Origin: Aplectana chamaeleonis
Taxonomy: Eukaryota > Nematoda > Chromadorea > Rhabditida > Cosmocercidae
Direction of reading: 5' to 3'
Assembly: GCA_029168955.1 (NCBI GenBank)
Contig: JAPDOI010001317.1
Coordinates: forward strand, 62,001 to 126,000
Length of the DNA: 64,000 nucleotides
Both the position numbers and the translations under genes were made by a program. The notes beneath the pieces were generated by a model. It made no database searches. It was not told where the DNA came from and saw only the letters and a program-made list of their open reading frames with translations. Every line of letters starts with the position of its first letter. The first letter of the stretch is position 1. Positions 22,826-35,196 of this stretch are shown here, in pieces.

Positions 22826-22958
22826 TACCCTCTATAAGCTGTCAAAATTCACATCATTCGAGGCGCGAGCGGCGCGCGCGTCGCCTCGGTCTCCGTCTGC
22901 CCTACCCTCTCTTACTGTCTCTAACCTCCTCTCCGCACCAGCACACGTAGGAACTATA
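22826..22958 (-). mobile_element. TA-flanked MITE of the 2106 family, reverse, end truncated
   Basis: TA, then CCCTCTATAAGCTGTC at the left end. The interior on the minus strand carries GCGGAGAGGAGGTTAGAGAC. The far TIR is degraded. Confidence 0.65.
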
Positions 22959-22979
22959 CTTATTCCAAATGCAATTCAT

Positions 22980-23115
22980 TTCGAAAATCCGACTTTTCGA
23001 CTATAGTCGGATATCACACTTTTTCGAATATTCGACTTTTCGACTGTAGTCAGATATCGCACTTTTTCGAATATTCGACTTTCCGAATAAAAAGTCTACT
23101 TTTTTATCCGACTAT
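22980..23115. repeat. AT-rich minisatellite (ACTATAGTCGGATAT type)
   Basis: About three units of TTTTTCGAATATTCGACTTT with TCGACTATAGTCGGATATC. Related to 25445-25690 and, through the TCGAATATTCGA core, to 2807-3135 and 8650-8946. Confidence 0.75.
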
Positions 23116-24046
23116 GAAAAACATTGTGGTGCAAGTGACTGTTTTTTTTACACGAAAACACACCGATTTCTTACTCAAACACTCGCGGGCGTTCTGGCAG
23201 CTCAAGGCGTCACTTTTCAAACCAAAATCAGACCGATATGGCTGGGTGGCGGTTGTTAAGGCGTGTCTCATAGTATTTGCCGGCGGTTTCGTGGTGAGAG
23301 CTTAGATTTGGAGGAGTTTCCGTAGCAATATGCCGCTAGCGTGATATATTCTCAAATATAGATGTGAAAAAGGCAGTCGGTAAAGAACACGTTCGCCGAT
23401 CAGTCAGAGCGGTCCTATTCGCTTGGAAGGATATTAAGTTAACTCCATATTTAACCTTGTTTTTGAAGCTGATTATTACGTTAGAGAATCTATCACATTT
23501 TGATTTGCTATGAAATATCACATATTCAGAGTTTTACTACCGTATAGAGAAGTGCCTCTACAGTTTGGGAACAGTGTTAAGACATAGAAGTTTGAAGAAA
23601 GTTGCTAGAAATAATTCTTCCTGGGAGAATCTGCTCTTTGCCGACGGGTCGCGAGATGCCTCACAAGAACATGAGATTCCCAGGGTTTTGGAGGCCTCTA
23701 GTCTATTTTTATCGCGAGAATTCACGTAAACTAGGGCCCCAGTTAGTGAAATTTCAGCTACGAGACCTTCACGAACAACGGAAATTCTTCCCGAGAATGC
23801 AAAAAAAGGTGGAAGATTCTCGCATTGATCGATCCATCCTGTACATCAGTACTATAGGGTGATCTCCTCTGCGATCGACCGCACTGCCGTTTCTTCCCAC
23901 GGCCTGCAGCATCCCCGCGGTCAAAAATATCCTTGGCACGGTCTTCCAGAGAGCGGTTCGGAATCACCCTTCACGATCAGCCACAGAGTATCGATTAATC
24001 GGTTCAAGAGTTGACTGGACCAGCACTACGAACGGCATCCATGCGT
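23116..24046. other. no recognisable gene
   Basis: Only short ORFs and no strong repeat. Confidence 0.4.
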
Positions 24047-24543
24047 TAGGCCCTAGTTATACACCGGCGGGACGCTGCGGAAACAGCAAGACAACTATCA
24101 CTTATATGCGCCCTAACTGCGCTCAGGCATGCCAAAAGGAATAGTAGTCGCAGAAAAACGCGCCGGAAGGCCGCACAGAGCAGTTATACAAGCCGCGGCA
24201 CCGTATAATGTATCCCTGCGGGACCCGCCCTGTTGGAAATTTGCCAATTTCCACCAGCTGATTATTTTTCCGATTTAAAATTGTTAAAACATTACCAAAG
24301 CGACATAACGAGCACTGTAATGACGAGAGGAATTCATTATTAGTGCTATTCTGCAAATAAAAAGTGTCAGAAGCGAAAAAAACCGATAAAATACCATTAA
24401 AAACGCCTGGAAATTTTTGTCAGCAGTATTGCATCAAAGACGCCGAAGACGCAACATTGCAGACGAATCCCAGATTCACGCAGCAAGCGGCGGCAATGTC
24501 ATCGCGAGACGTTTTCATTCCGCTGGTGTATAACTAGGGCCTT
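24047..24543. mobile_element. MITE with GGCCCTAGTTATACACC ends
   Basis: Left AGGCCCTAGTTATACACCGG and right CTGGTGTATAACTAGGGCC are inverted. The right end abuts the TTAA that begins the next element at 24542, so the two sit back to back. Confidence 0.7.
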
Positions 24544-25025
24544 AAAAGCAGTGTTCACGATGATTCTCGTTTCCAAGTTTTCCACTCAAAACAACGCTTT
24601 GGCAGCCAAGTGTTACCAAATCGCGAAGAAACGGCGAGAAACGCACTAATTCGTCTTATTTCAATGACATTATTCTATGGCCTGGAGTAGTTGTCTGGTT
24701 GGACGAACATGTTCACGGTGGTTGTCACCGGTAAAAAATGGGACTAATCGAAAATAGAAGAATATTTTGGGCAAAACTGTATTAGTTAGGGCCCGAAGGA
24801 AAGAACGGAGCACCACAGAATGGACAATCGCAAAAGGCGGGCCCACAAAAGATTTCATTGTCACAACGAACAGTTCCATTGATAGGCGGGCTGATACTTG
24901 AGGATTTCGTGCCCTTCTGGTGCGTTTTTCTCGTTTTCTTTGTCATTTAAGTTCTACTCGGGTGCCAAAGAGTCAATTTAGCGATTAATCTCAAAATCGA
25001 AGATTATCGTGAACACTGCCTTTAA
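24542..25025. mobile_element. TTAA-family MITE, complete
   Basis: TTAA, then AAGCAGTGTTCACGATGATT, ending GATTATCGTGAACACTGCCT then TTAA. Interior 480 bp, no ORF. Confidence 0.8.
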
Positions 25026-25444
25026 GCGTAGTCAACGCAGGATGAGATTGCTGTTCAACACAGGTTGAGGCTAAGCCCATAAATTCACTTTGCTACCCAT
25101 GGGCGGAGTTTTGAGCTGTTGATTACGAAAGGGAAAACTGGACAGACGCACAGAAGGGTGCCCACAACGATCCATCGGTTTACTTATCCCACGAAAATAT
25201 GGTGGCTCTATAGTTTGGACACGCACCGTAGTCGTTCAACAAATAGCAGAAGTCTGTCTGCAACATAAGTATGATTTCTTTAAAAAATCGCTTCAATCTA
25301 ACTTACACCCACAAAGTTTCTTCCAAAAACAAATATAGTTAAATATTATGTTTAAATGAATAACTGAAATTGAATACAGATTCCTGGATGAGCGTAATTA
25401 TTTTGGAGGAGTGTGATTGACAAGCAGTTTTTTTTTGTGGTCAG

Positions 25445-25690
25445 GTTGTAATATCCGACTTTATGACTATAGTCGGATTTTGAACTATTCGAATATCCGA
25501 CGCTTCGACTGTAGTCGAATATAACCCTTTCAAATAGTCGACTTTTCGACTATAGTCGGATATCGCACTTTTTCGAATATTCGACTTTTCGACTATAGTC
25601 GGATGTCTCACTATATCGAATATCCGACTTGTCGAATAAAAAGTCGACTTTTTCATCCGACTGAAACAGTCGGATACTCGTCCGATTATT
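25445..25690. repeat. AT-rich minisatellite (second array)
   Basis: Imperfect units with TTTTCGACTATAGTCGGATA and CTTTTTCGAATATTCGACT; same family as 22980-23115. The reverse-strand ORF over it only reflects the repeat. A short decayed end of the 2106 MITE family (GAATTCCGTCGTTTCATAGC) follows at about 25722. Confidence 0.75.
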
Positions 25691-25749
25691 CGATTCGGAA
25701 CAGGTATAGTAGGAACCTAGTGAATTCCGTCGTTTCATAGCCTATGTCA

Positions 25750-27221
25750 ATAATCCGGGTTGGAAATTTTCCAAACGCCTCAGAGATTTACAGGAGAATT
25801 AAAAACGTGGGCTGTTTTGAAGCCAAGCACTGAAGTGAAGAAGGATATCCGTATAGCACTTTTCAGGGTGTTCGGAGAATTTTTTCCTGATCCAACTCAG
25901 AATATTATGGGGCTTTTTTTGGTGCTGATAACGAATCTGAGGCCCATCGTCGATTTTTCAGAAATTCTGGCTAATTCGGCTTCCCAATGGGAGAAATTTG
26001 GCTGGCCAAGCGCGACTTCTGACGAATTCCTGAATGCTACCACGAAATAGCCCCAAAACTTCTTCATAGGGTTATTCCGGCTGCTTAACACAAATCTGTG
26101 GTCCGTTCTCTGAGAAAATCGGTACCGCTGGTTTCGCGATAGCCCCGAGATTCTCGCTGGTATCGCGATGGGGTATCGGCAGTTGATTGGTACGCTGTTT
26201 TTTGACGATTTCTCACAAAAAAAAATTGCTCCATCCGAGTTACAGACTTTGTTTTCATTTTTTGTTGTGTCGAAAGCCATGCTTTTTTGAACGGTCGACT
26301 TGTCGAATTACTCGAAAACCACACTTTCTTACGTTCTCGGTCTTCGCTGGAGAATATAAAGACGCTTCGGAAATAACGTCGAGTGTTTTTTTTTCTAAAA
26401 TGGCACATGGCTTACTATCAAATAAGGCATATAGACGTGGCGATGGACACATCACTTATAGCTGCTTCGAAATTGAAAGCGCGTTTCCCGTGTTGATTGT
26501 GTTAAAGCTAACTTTTCCAAAATATCTTGTTCCAGAGTAAGCAATGTGTCACCTAAAAAGGGCTTTTGATGCTGATTTCAGATATCTCTTTATATCAAAG
26601 AATGGTCTATTTTGAACAGAGTGTTGAAAAGAAGCATAAAAACTCCTTTTTGTGCTCAAAACGCAAATGATATCAGCGGTATTGCACTTCATCCTGGCAT
26701 CGCACCCGTAAATGGCGAACACTTCTCTAAATGCTGGGTCGTCTTGGAACAAAACGATTCAAAAACTGGAACTTTGACAGAGCAGCAAAAACCATCACTG
26801 TGAAAATCTGTAGACATATGCACAGCGTTAACGGTTCTCGTAAGATTCTGTCTAATTTTTAACGCAGCTGTCATGAAGACTACATAAACTGAATTATTGC
26901 CCGATTAAAATGGGTGAGGACGTCTGAATTCAAGTATCAAAGCTAGGTGTTCGCAATTTGCGTTTGATAAGCATGAAATCGCTCCAGCCGCGAAGCGGCT
27001 GGTGAGGTTTGGTTTTGCCTGGCACTTGTGATCACTTAGAATTTGGTAAAGTAGTTAATAAAACCTGTAAAACAAATTTTCTAGAGATTTCCTTCTGGAT
27101 ATAAATGAGAGAGTCTAGAAGACACCCGCTGACAAAATTTGAGCCAAATCGATTGAAAATTAACAAAGTTAGATCGGCGGAAGCTTAGCTAAAATTCGCG
27201 TTTTTTCTTGTAACGCGTCCC
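25750..27221. other. no recognisable gene
   Basis: ORFs up to 127 codons show no recognisable domain. A small hairpin AGCCGCGAAGCGGCT is at about 26986-27000. Confidence 0.4.
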
Positions 27222-27262
27222 TCGTGTCCTGTTCCTCGTTCCTCGTTCCTCGTTCCTGCCAC
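27222..27262. repeat. 7-bp microsatellite (CGTTCCT)
   Basis: About four repeats of TTCCTCG lie about 220 bp left of the large satellite. Confidence 0.7.
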
Positions 27263-27890
27263 TAGCCACTGCCAGTGGTCGCAGGCGATCAGTTGGGCAG
27301 GTAGGTAAGTTGGTATGTGGACAGATATGATTACCTACTGTTTAACATTAACTACTTCACCTTTTACTACTTATCATATCAAGTGATATTATCAGTTGGT
27401 AGACCAAATCGCTTAAACACGTCGTAGGCTGTACTTTTCTGTAGGGAAGGGACAGGGGGAGAGACTAACAAGTTTGTTACTTTCTGATGACGTCATCAAA
27501 GTGCATGGGGAATGTGATGACGTCATCAGGGTGTCATGTAAAGTACATAGGGCATCTGATGACGTCATCAGGGTGTCATGTAAAGTACATAGGGCATCTG
27601 ATGACGTCATCAGGGTGTCATGTAAAGTACATAGGGCATCTGATGACGTCATCAGGGTGTCATGTAAAGTACATAGGGCATCTGATGACGTCATCAGGGT
27701 GTCATGTAAAGTACATAGGGCATCTGATGACGTCATCAGGTGTCATGTAAAGTACACAGGGCATCTGATGACGCCATCAGGGTGTCATGTAAAGTACACA
27801 GGGCATCTGATGACGTCATTAGGGTGTCATGTAAAATACATAGGGCATCTGATGACGTCATCAGGGTGTCATGTAAAGTACATAGGGCAT

Positions 27891-29230
27891 CTGTGACGTC
27901 ATTAGGGTGTCATGTAAAGTACATAGGGCATCTGATGACGTCATCAGGGTGTCATGTAAAGTACATAGGGATCTGATGACGTCATCAGGGTGTCATGTGA
28001 AGTACATAGGGCATCTGATGACGTCATCAGGGTGTCATGTAAAATACATAGAGCATCTGATGACGTCATCAGGGTGTCATGTAAAGTACATAGGGCATCT
28101 GATGACGTCATCAGGGTGTCATGTAAAGTACATAGGGCATCTGATGACGTCATCAGGGTGTCATGTAAAGTACACAGGGCATCTGATGACGTCATCAGGG
28201 TGTCATGTAAAATACATAGGGCGTCTGATGACGTCATCAGGGTGTCATGTAAAATACATAGGGCATCTGATGACGTCATCAGGGTGTCATGTAAAGTACA
28301 TAGGGCATCTGATGACGTCATCAGGGTGTCATGTAAAGTACATAGGGCATCTGATGACGTCATCAGGGTGTCATGTAAAGTACATAGGGATCTGATGACG
28401 TCATCAGGGTGTCATGTGAAGTACATAGGGCATCTGATGACGTCATCAGGGTGTCATGTAAAGTACATAGAGCATCTGATGACGTCATTAGGGTGTCATG
28501 TAAAATACATAGGGCATCTGATGACGTCATCAGGGTGTCATGTAAAGTACATAGGGCATCTGATGACGTCATCAGGGTGTCATGTAAAATACATAGGGCA
28601 TCTGATGACGTCATCAGGGTGTCATGTAAAGTACATAGGGCATCTGATGACGTCATCAGGGTGTCATGTAAAGTACATAGGGCATCTGATGACGTCATCA
28701 GGGTGTCATGTAAAGTACATAGGGCATCTGATGACGTCATCAGGGTGTCATGTAAAGTACACAGGGCATCTGATGACGTCATCAGGGTGTCATGTAAAGT
28801 ACATAGGGCATCTGATGACGTCATTAGGGTGTCATGTAAAATACATAGGGCATCTGATGACGTCATCAGGGTGTCATGTAAAGTACATAGGGCATCTGTG
28901 ACGTCATTAGGGTGTCATGTAAAGTACATAGGGCATCTGATGACGTCATCAGGGTGTCATGTAAAGTACATAGGGATCTGATGACGTCATCAGGGTGTCA
29001 TGTGAAGTACATAGGGCATCTGATGACGTCATCAGGGTGTCATGTAAAGTACATAGGGATCTGATGACGTCATCAGGGTGTCATGTAAAGTACATAGGGC
29101 ATCTGATGACGTCATCAGGGTGTCATGTAAAGTACATAGGGCATCTGATGACGTCATCAGGGTGTCATGTAAAGTACACAGGGCATCTGATGACGTCATC
29201 AGGGTGTCATGTAAAATACATAGGGCGTCT
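27891..29230. repeat. ~1.0-kb segmental duplication inside the satellite
   Basis: Marker variants recur about 1005 bp apart: CTGTGACGTCATTAG at 27891 and 28897, GGGCGTCTGATG at about 28220 and 29225. The offset equals 24 units less one or two 1-bp deletions. Confidence 0.7.
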
Positions 29231-30354
29231 GATGACGTCATCAGGGTGTCATGTAAAATACATAGGGCATCTGATGACGTCATCAGGGTGTCATGTAAAG
29301 TACATAGGGCATCTGATGACGTCATCAGGGTGTCATGTAAAGTACATAGGGCATCTGATGACGTCATCAGGGTGTCATGTAAAGTACATAGGGCATCTGA
29401 TGACGTCATCAGGGTGTCATGTGAAGTACATAGGGCATCTGATGACGTCATCAGGGTGTCATGTAAAATACATAGAGCATCTGATGGCGTCATCAGGGTG
29501 TCATGTAAAGTACATAGGGCATCTGATGACGTCATCAGGGTGTCATGTAAAATACTTAGGGCATCTGATGACGTCATCAGGGTGTCATGTGAAGTACATA
29601 GGGCATCTGATGACGTCATCAGGGTGTCATGTAAAGTACATAGGGCATCTGATGACGTCATCAGGGTGTCATGTAAAATACATAGGGCATCTGATGACGT
29701 CATCAGGGTGTCATGTAAAATACATAGGGCATCTGATGACGTCATCAGGGTGTCATGTAAAATACATAGGGCATCTGATGACGTCATCAGGGTGTCATGT
29801 AAAATACATAGGGCATCTGATGACGTCATCAGGGTGTCATGTAAAGTACGTAGGGCATCTGATGACGTCATCAGGGTGTCATGTAAAATACATAGGGCAT
29901 CTGATGACGTCATCAGGGTGTCATTTAAAGTACATAGGGCATCTGATGACGTCATCAGGGTGTCATGTAAAATACATAGGGCATCTGATGACGTCATCAG
30001 GGTGTCATGTAAAATACATAGGGCATCTGATGACGTCATCAGGGTGTCATGTAAAATACATAGGGCATCCGATGACGTCATCAGGGTGTCATGTAAAATA
30101 CATAGGGCGTCTGATGACGTCATCAGGGTGTCATGTAAAATACATAGGGCATCTGATGACGTCATCAGGGTGTCATGTAAAGTACATAGGGCATCTGATG
30201 ACGTCATCAGGGTGTCATGTAAAATACATAGGGCATCTGATGACGTGATCAGGGTGTCATGTAAAGTACGTAGGGCATCTGATGACGTCATCAGGGTGTC
30301 ATGTAAAGTACATAGGCATCTGATGACGTCATCAGGGTGTCATGTAAAGTACAT

Positions 30355-30840
30355 AGGGCATCTGTGACGTCATTAGGGTGTCATGTAAAGTACATAGGGC
30401 ATCTGATGACGTCATCAGGGTGTCATGTAGAGTACATAGGGCATCTGATGACGTCATCAGGGTGTCATGTAAAGTACATAGGGCATCTGTGACGTCATTA
30501 GGGTGTCATGTAAAGTACATAGGGCATCTGATGACGTCATCAGGGTGTCATGTAAAGTACATAGGGCATCTGTGACGTCATTAGGTGTCATGTAAAGTAC
30601 ATAGGGCATCTGATGACGTCATCAGGGTGTCATGTAAAGTACATAGGGCATCTGTGACGTCATTAGGTGTCATGTAAAGTACATAGGGCATCTGATGACG
30701 TCATCAGGGTGTCATGTAAAGTACATAGGGCATCTGTGACGTCATTAGGGTGTCATGTAAAGTACATAGGGCATCTGATGACGTCATCAGGGTGTCATGT
30801 AAAGTACATAGGGCATCTGTGACGTCATTAGGGTGTCATG
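30355..30840. repeat. 82/83-bp dimeric higher-order repeat
   Basis: Full units alternate with a deletion unit (CTGTGACGTCATTAG). The deletion units start at 30363, 30488, 30571, 30653, 30735 and 30818, so most spacings are 82 or 83 bp (41+42, or 41+41). The 1-bp deletion and the CATTAG change always travel together. Confidence 0.85.
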
Positions 30841-31445
30841 TAAAGTACATAGGGCATCTGATGACGTCATCAGGGTGTCATGTAAAGTACATAGGGCATC
30901 TGATGACGTCATTAGGGTGTCATGTAAAGTACATAGGGCATCTGATGACGTCATCAGGGTGTCATGTAAAGTACATAGGGCATCTGATGACGTCATCAGG
31001 GTGTCATGTAAAGTACATAGGGCATCTGATGACGTCATCAGGGTGTCATGTAAAGTACATAGGGCATCTGATGACGTCATCAGGGTGTCATGTAAAATAC
31101 ATAGGGCATCTGATGACGTCATCAGGGTGTCATGTAAAGTACATAGGGCATCTGATGACGTCATCAGGGTGTCATGTAAAATACATAGGGCATCTGATGA
31201 CGTCATCAGGGTGTCATGTAAAGTACATAGGGCATCTGATGACGTCATCAGGGTGTCATGTAAAATACATAGGGCATCTGATGACGTCATCAGGGTGTCA
31301 TGTAAACTACCTTGGGCATCTGATGACGTCATCAGGTGTCATGTAAAGTACATTGGGCATCTGATGACGTCATCAGGGTGTCATGTAAAATACATAGGGC
31401 ATCTGATGACGTCATCAGGGTGTCATGTAAAGTACATAGGGCATC

Positions 31446-33710
31446 TGATGTCGTCATCAGGGTGTCATGTAAAATACATAGGGCATCTGATGACGTCATC
31501 AGGGTGTCATGTAAAGTACATAGGGCATCTGATGACGTCATCAGGGTGTCATGTAAAGTACATGGGGCATCTGATGACACCATCAGGGTGTCATGTAAGG
31601 TACATAGGGCATCTGATGACGTCATCAGGGTGTCATGTAAGGTACATATGGCATCTGATGACGTCAGCAGGGTGTCATGTAAAGTACATAGGGCATCTGA
31701 TGACGTCATCAGGGTGTCATGTAAAATACATAGGGCATCTGATGACGTCATCAGGGTGTCATGTGAAGTACATAGGGCATCTGATGACGTCATCAGGGTG
31801 TCATGTAAAATACATAGGGCATCTGATGACGTCAGCAGGGTGTCATGTAAAGTACATAGGGCATCTGATGACGTCATCAGGGTGTCATGTAAAATACATA
31901 GGGCATCTGATGACGTCATCAGGGTGTCATGTAAAGTACATAGGGCATTTGATGACGTAATCAGGGTGTCATGTAAGGTACATAGGGCATCTGATGACGT
32001 CATCAGGGTGTCATGTAAAATACATAGGGCATCTGATGACGTCATCAGGGTGGCATGTAAAGGACATAAGGCATCTGATGTCGTCATCAGGGTGTCATGT
32101 AAAATACATAGGGCATCTGATGACGTCATCAGGGTGTCATGTAAAGTACATAGGGCATCTGATGACGTCATCAGGGTGTCATGTAAAGTACATGGGGCAT
32201 CTGATGAGACCATGAGGGAGTCATGTAAGGTACATAGGGCATCTGATGACGTCATCAGGGTGTCATGTAAGGTACATAGGGCATCTGGTGACGTCATCAG
32301 GGTGTCATGTAAAGTACATAGGGCATCTGATGACGTCATCAGGGTGTCATGTAAAATACATAGGGCATCTGATGACGTCATCAGGGTGTCATGTGAAGTA
32401 CATAGGGCATCTGATGACGTCATCAGGGTGTCATGTAAAATACATAGGGCATCTGATGACGTCAGCAGGGTGTCATGTAAAGTACATAGGGCATCTGATG
32501 ACGTCATCAGGGTGTCATGTAAAATACATAGGGCATCTGATGACGTCATCAGGGTGTCATGTAAAGTACATAGGGCATTTGATGACGTAATCAGGGTGTC
32601 ATGTAAGGTACATAGGGCATCTGATGACGTCATCAGGGTGTCATGTAAAATACATAGGGCATCTGATGACGTCATCAGGGTGTCATGTAAAATACATAGT
32701 GCATCTGATGACGTCATCAGGATGTCATGTAAAATACATAGGGCATCTGATGACGTCATCAGGGTGTCATGTAAAATACATAGGGCATCTGATGACGTCA
32801 TCAGGGTGTCATGTAAAGTACATAGGGCATCTGATGACGTCATCAGGGTGTCATGTAAAATACATAGGGCATCTGATGACGTCATCAGGGTGTCATTTAA
32901 AGTACATAGGGCATCTGATGACGTCATCAGGGTGTCATGTAAAATACATAGGGCATCTGATGACGTCATCAGGGTGTCATGTAAAATACATAGGGCATCT
33001 GATGACGTCATCAGGGTGTCATGTAAAATACATAGGGCATCTGATGACGTCATCAGGGTGTCATGTAAAATACATAGGGCGTCTGATGACGTCATCAGGG
33101 TGTCATGTAAAATACATAGGGCATCCGATGACGTCATCAGGGTGTCATGTAAAGTACATAGGGCATCTGATGACGTCATCAGGGTGTCATGTAAAATACA
33201 TAGGGCATCTGATGACGTCATCAGGGTGTCATGTAAAGTACATAGGGCATCTGATGTCGTCATCAGGGTGTCATGTAAAATACATAGGGCATCTGATGAC
33301 GTCATCAGGGTGTCATGTAAAGTACATAGGGCATCTGATGACGTCATCAGGGTGTCATGTAAAGTACATGGGGCATCTGATGACACCATCAGGGTGTCAT
33401 GTAAGGTACATAGGGCATCTGATGACGTCATCAGGGTGTCATGTAAGGTACATATGGCATCTGATGACGTCAGCAGGGTGTCATGTAAGGTACATAGGGC
33501 ATCTGATGACGTCATCAGGGTGTCATGTAAAGTACATAGGGCATCTGATGACGTTATCAGGGTGTCATGTAAAGTACATAGGGCATCTGATGACGTCATC
33601 AGGGTGTCATGTGAAGTACATAGGGCATCTGATGACGTCATCAGGGTGTCATGTAAAGTACATAGGGCATTTGATGACGTAATCAGGGTGTCATGTAAGG
33701 TACATAGGGC
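31446..33710. repeat. 630-bp (15-mer) higher-order repeat blocks
   Basis: Variant markers repeat at exact multiples of 42. TGATGTCGTC is at 31446, 32076 (+630) and 33252 (+1176). The GTCAGCAG unit is at 31824 and 32454 (+630). TGATGACGTAATC is at 31950, 32580 (+630) and 33672 (+1092). Confidence 0.85.
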
Positions 33711-34020
33711 ATCTGATGACGTCATCAGGGTGTCATGTAAAGTACATAGGGCATCTGATGACGTCATCAGGGTGTCATGTAGAGTCATAGGGCATCTGAT
33801 GACGTCATCAGGGTGTCGCGTAAAGTACATAGGGCATCTGATGACGTCATCAGGGTGTCATGTAAAGTACATAGGGCATCTGATGACGTCATCAGGGTGT
33901 CATGTAAAGTACATAGGGCATCTGATGACGTCATCAGGGTGTCACGTAAGGTACATAGGGCATCTGATGACGTCATCAGGGTGTCATGTAAGGCACATAG
34001 GGCATCTGATGACGTCATCA

Positions 34021-35196
34021 GGGTGCTGTGTGAAGTACGTAGGGCATCTGATGACGTCATCAAGGTGTCATGTAAAGTACGTAGGGCATCTGATGACGTC
34101 ATCAGGGTGTCATGTAAGGTACGTAGGGCATCTGATGACGTCATCAGGGTGTCATGTAAAGTACATAGGACATCTGGTGACGTCATCAGGGTGTCATGTA
34201 AAGTACATAGGGCATCTGGTGACGTCATCAGGGTGTCATGTAAAGTACATAGGGCATCTGATGACGTCATCAGGGTGTCATGTAAGGTACATAGGGCATC
34301 TGATGACGTCATCAGGGTGTTATGTGAAGTACGTAGGGCATCTGATGACGTCATCAAGGTGTCATGTAAAGTACGTAGGGCATCTGATGAGGTCATCAGG
34401 GTGTCATGTAAGGTACGCAGGGCATCTGATGACGTCATCAGGGTGTCATGTAAGGTACATAGGGCAACTGATGACGTCATCAGGGTGTCATGTAAAGTAC
34501 ATAGGGCATCTGGTGACGTCATCAGGGTGTCACGTAAGGTACATAGGGCATCTGATGACGTCATCAGGGTGTCATGTAAGGTACATAGGGCATCTGATGA
34601 CGTCATCAGGGTGTTATGTGAAGTACGTAGGGCATCTGATGACGTCATCAAGGTGTCATGTAAAGTACGTAGGGCATCTGATGACGTCATCAGGGTGTCA
34701 TGTAAGGTACGTAGGGCATCTGATGACGTCATCAGGGTGTCATGTAAAGTACATAGGACATCTGGTGACGTCATCAGGGTGTCATGTAAAGTACATAGGG
34801 CATCTGGTGACGTCATCAGGGTGTCATGCAAAGTACATAGGGCATCTGATGACGTCATCAGGGTGTCATGTAAGGTACATAGGGCATCTGATGACGTCAT
34901 CAGGGTGTTATGTGAAGTACGTAGGGCATCTGATGACGTCATCAAGGTGTCATGTAAAGTACGTAGGGCATCTGATGAGGTCATCAGGGTGTCATGTAAG
35001 GTACGCAGGGCATCTGATGACGTCATCAGGGTGTCATGTAAGGTACATAGGGCAACTGATGACGTCATCAGGGTGTCATGTAAAGTACATAGGGCATCTG
35101 GTGACGTCATCAGGGTGTCATGTAAAGTACATAGGGCATCTGATGACGTCATCAGGGTGTCATGTAAAGTACATGGGGCATCTGATGACATCATCA
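34021..35196. repeat. 294/588-bp higher-order repeat (7-mer within 14-mer)
   Basis: The marker unit with TGTGAAGTACGTAG recurs at 34021, 34315, 34609 and 34903, exactly 294 bp (7 units) apart. Copies 1 and 3 share AGGACATCTGGTGACG. Copies 2 and 4 share GATGAGGTCATC, GTACGCAGGG and GCAACTGATG. The true period is therefore 588 bp, duplicated once. Confidence 0.9.

Noticed and set aside
25760..26540. ORFs of 96-127 codons on both strands as genes
   Set aside because: No domain, no repeat evidence and no splice context; composition is typical of random AT-rich sequence.
29032..33830. Very long ORFs (419-1362 codons) as protein genes
   Set aside because: They arise from a stop-free unit of length divisible by three, exist in several overlapping frames on both strands, and switch frame at 1-bp deletions.
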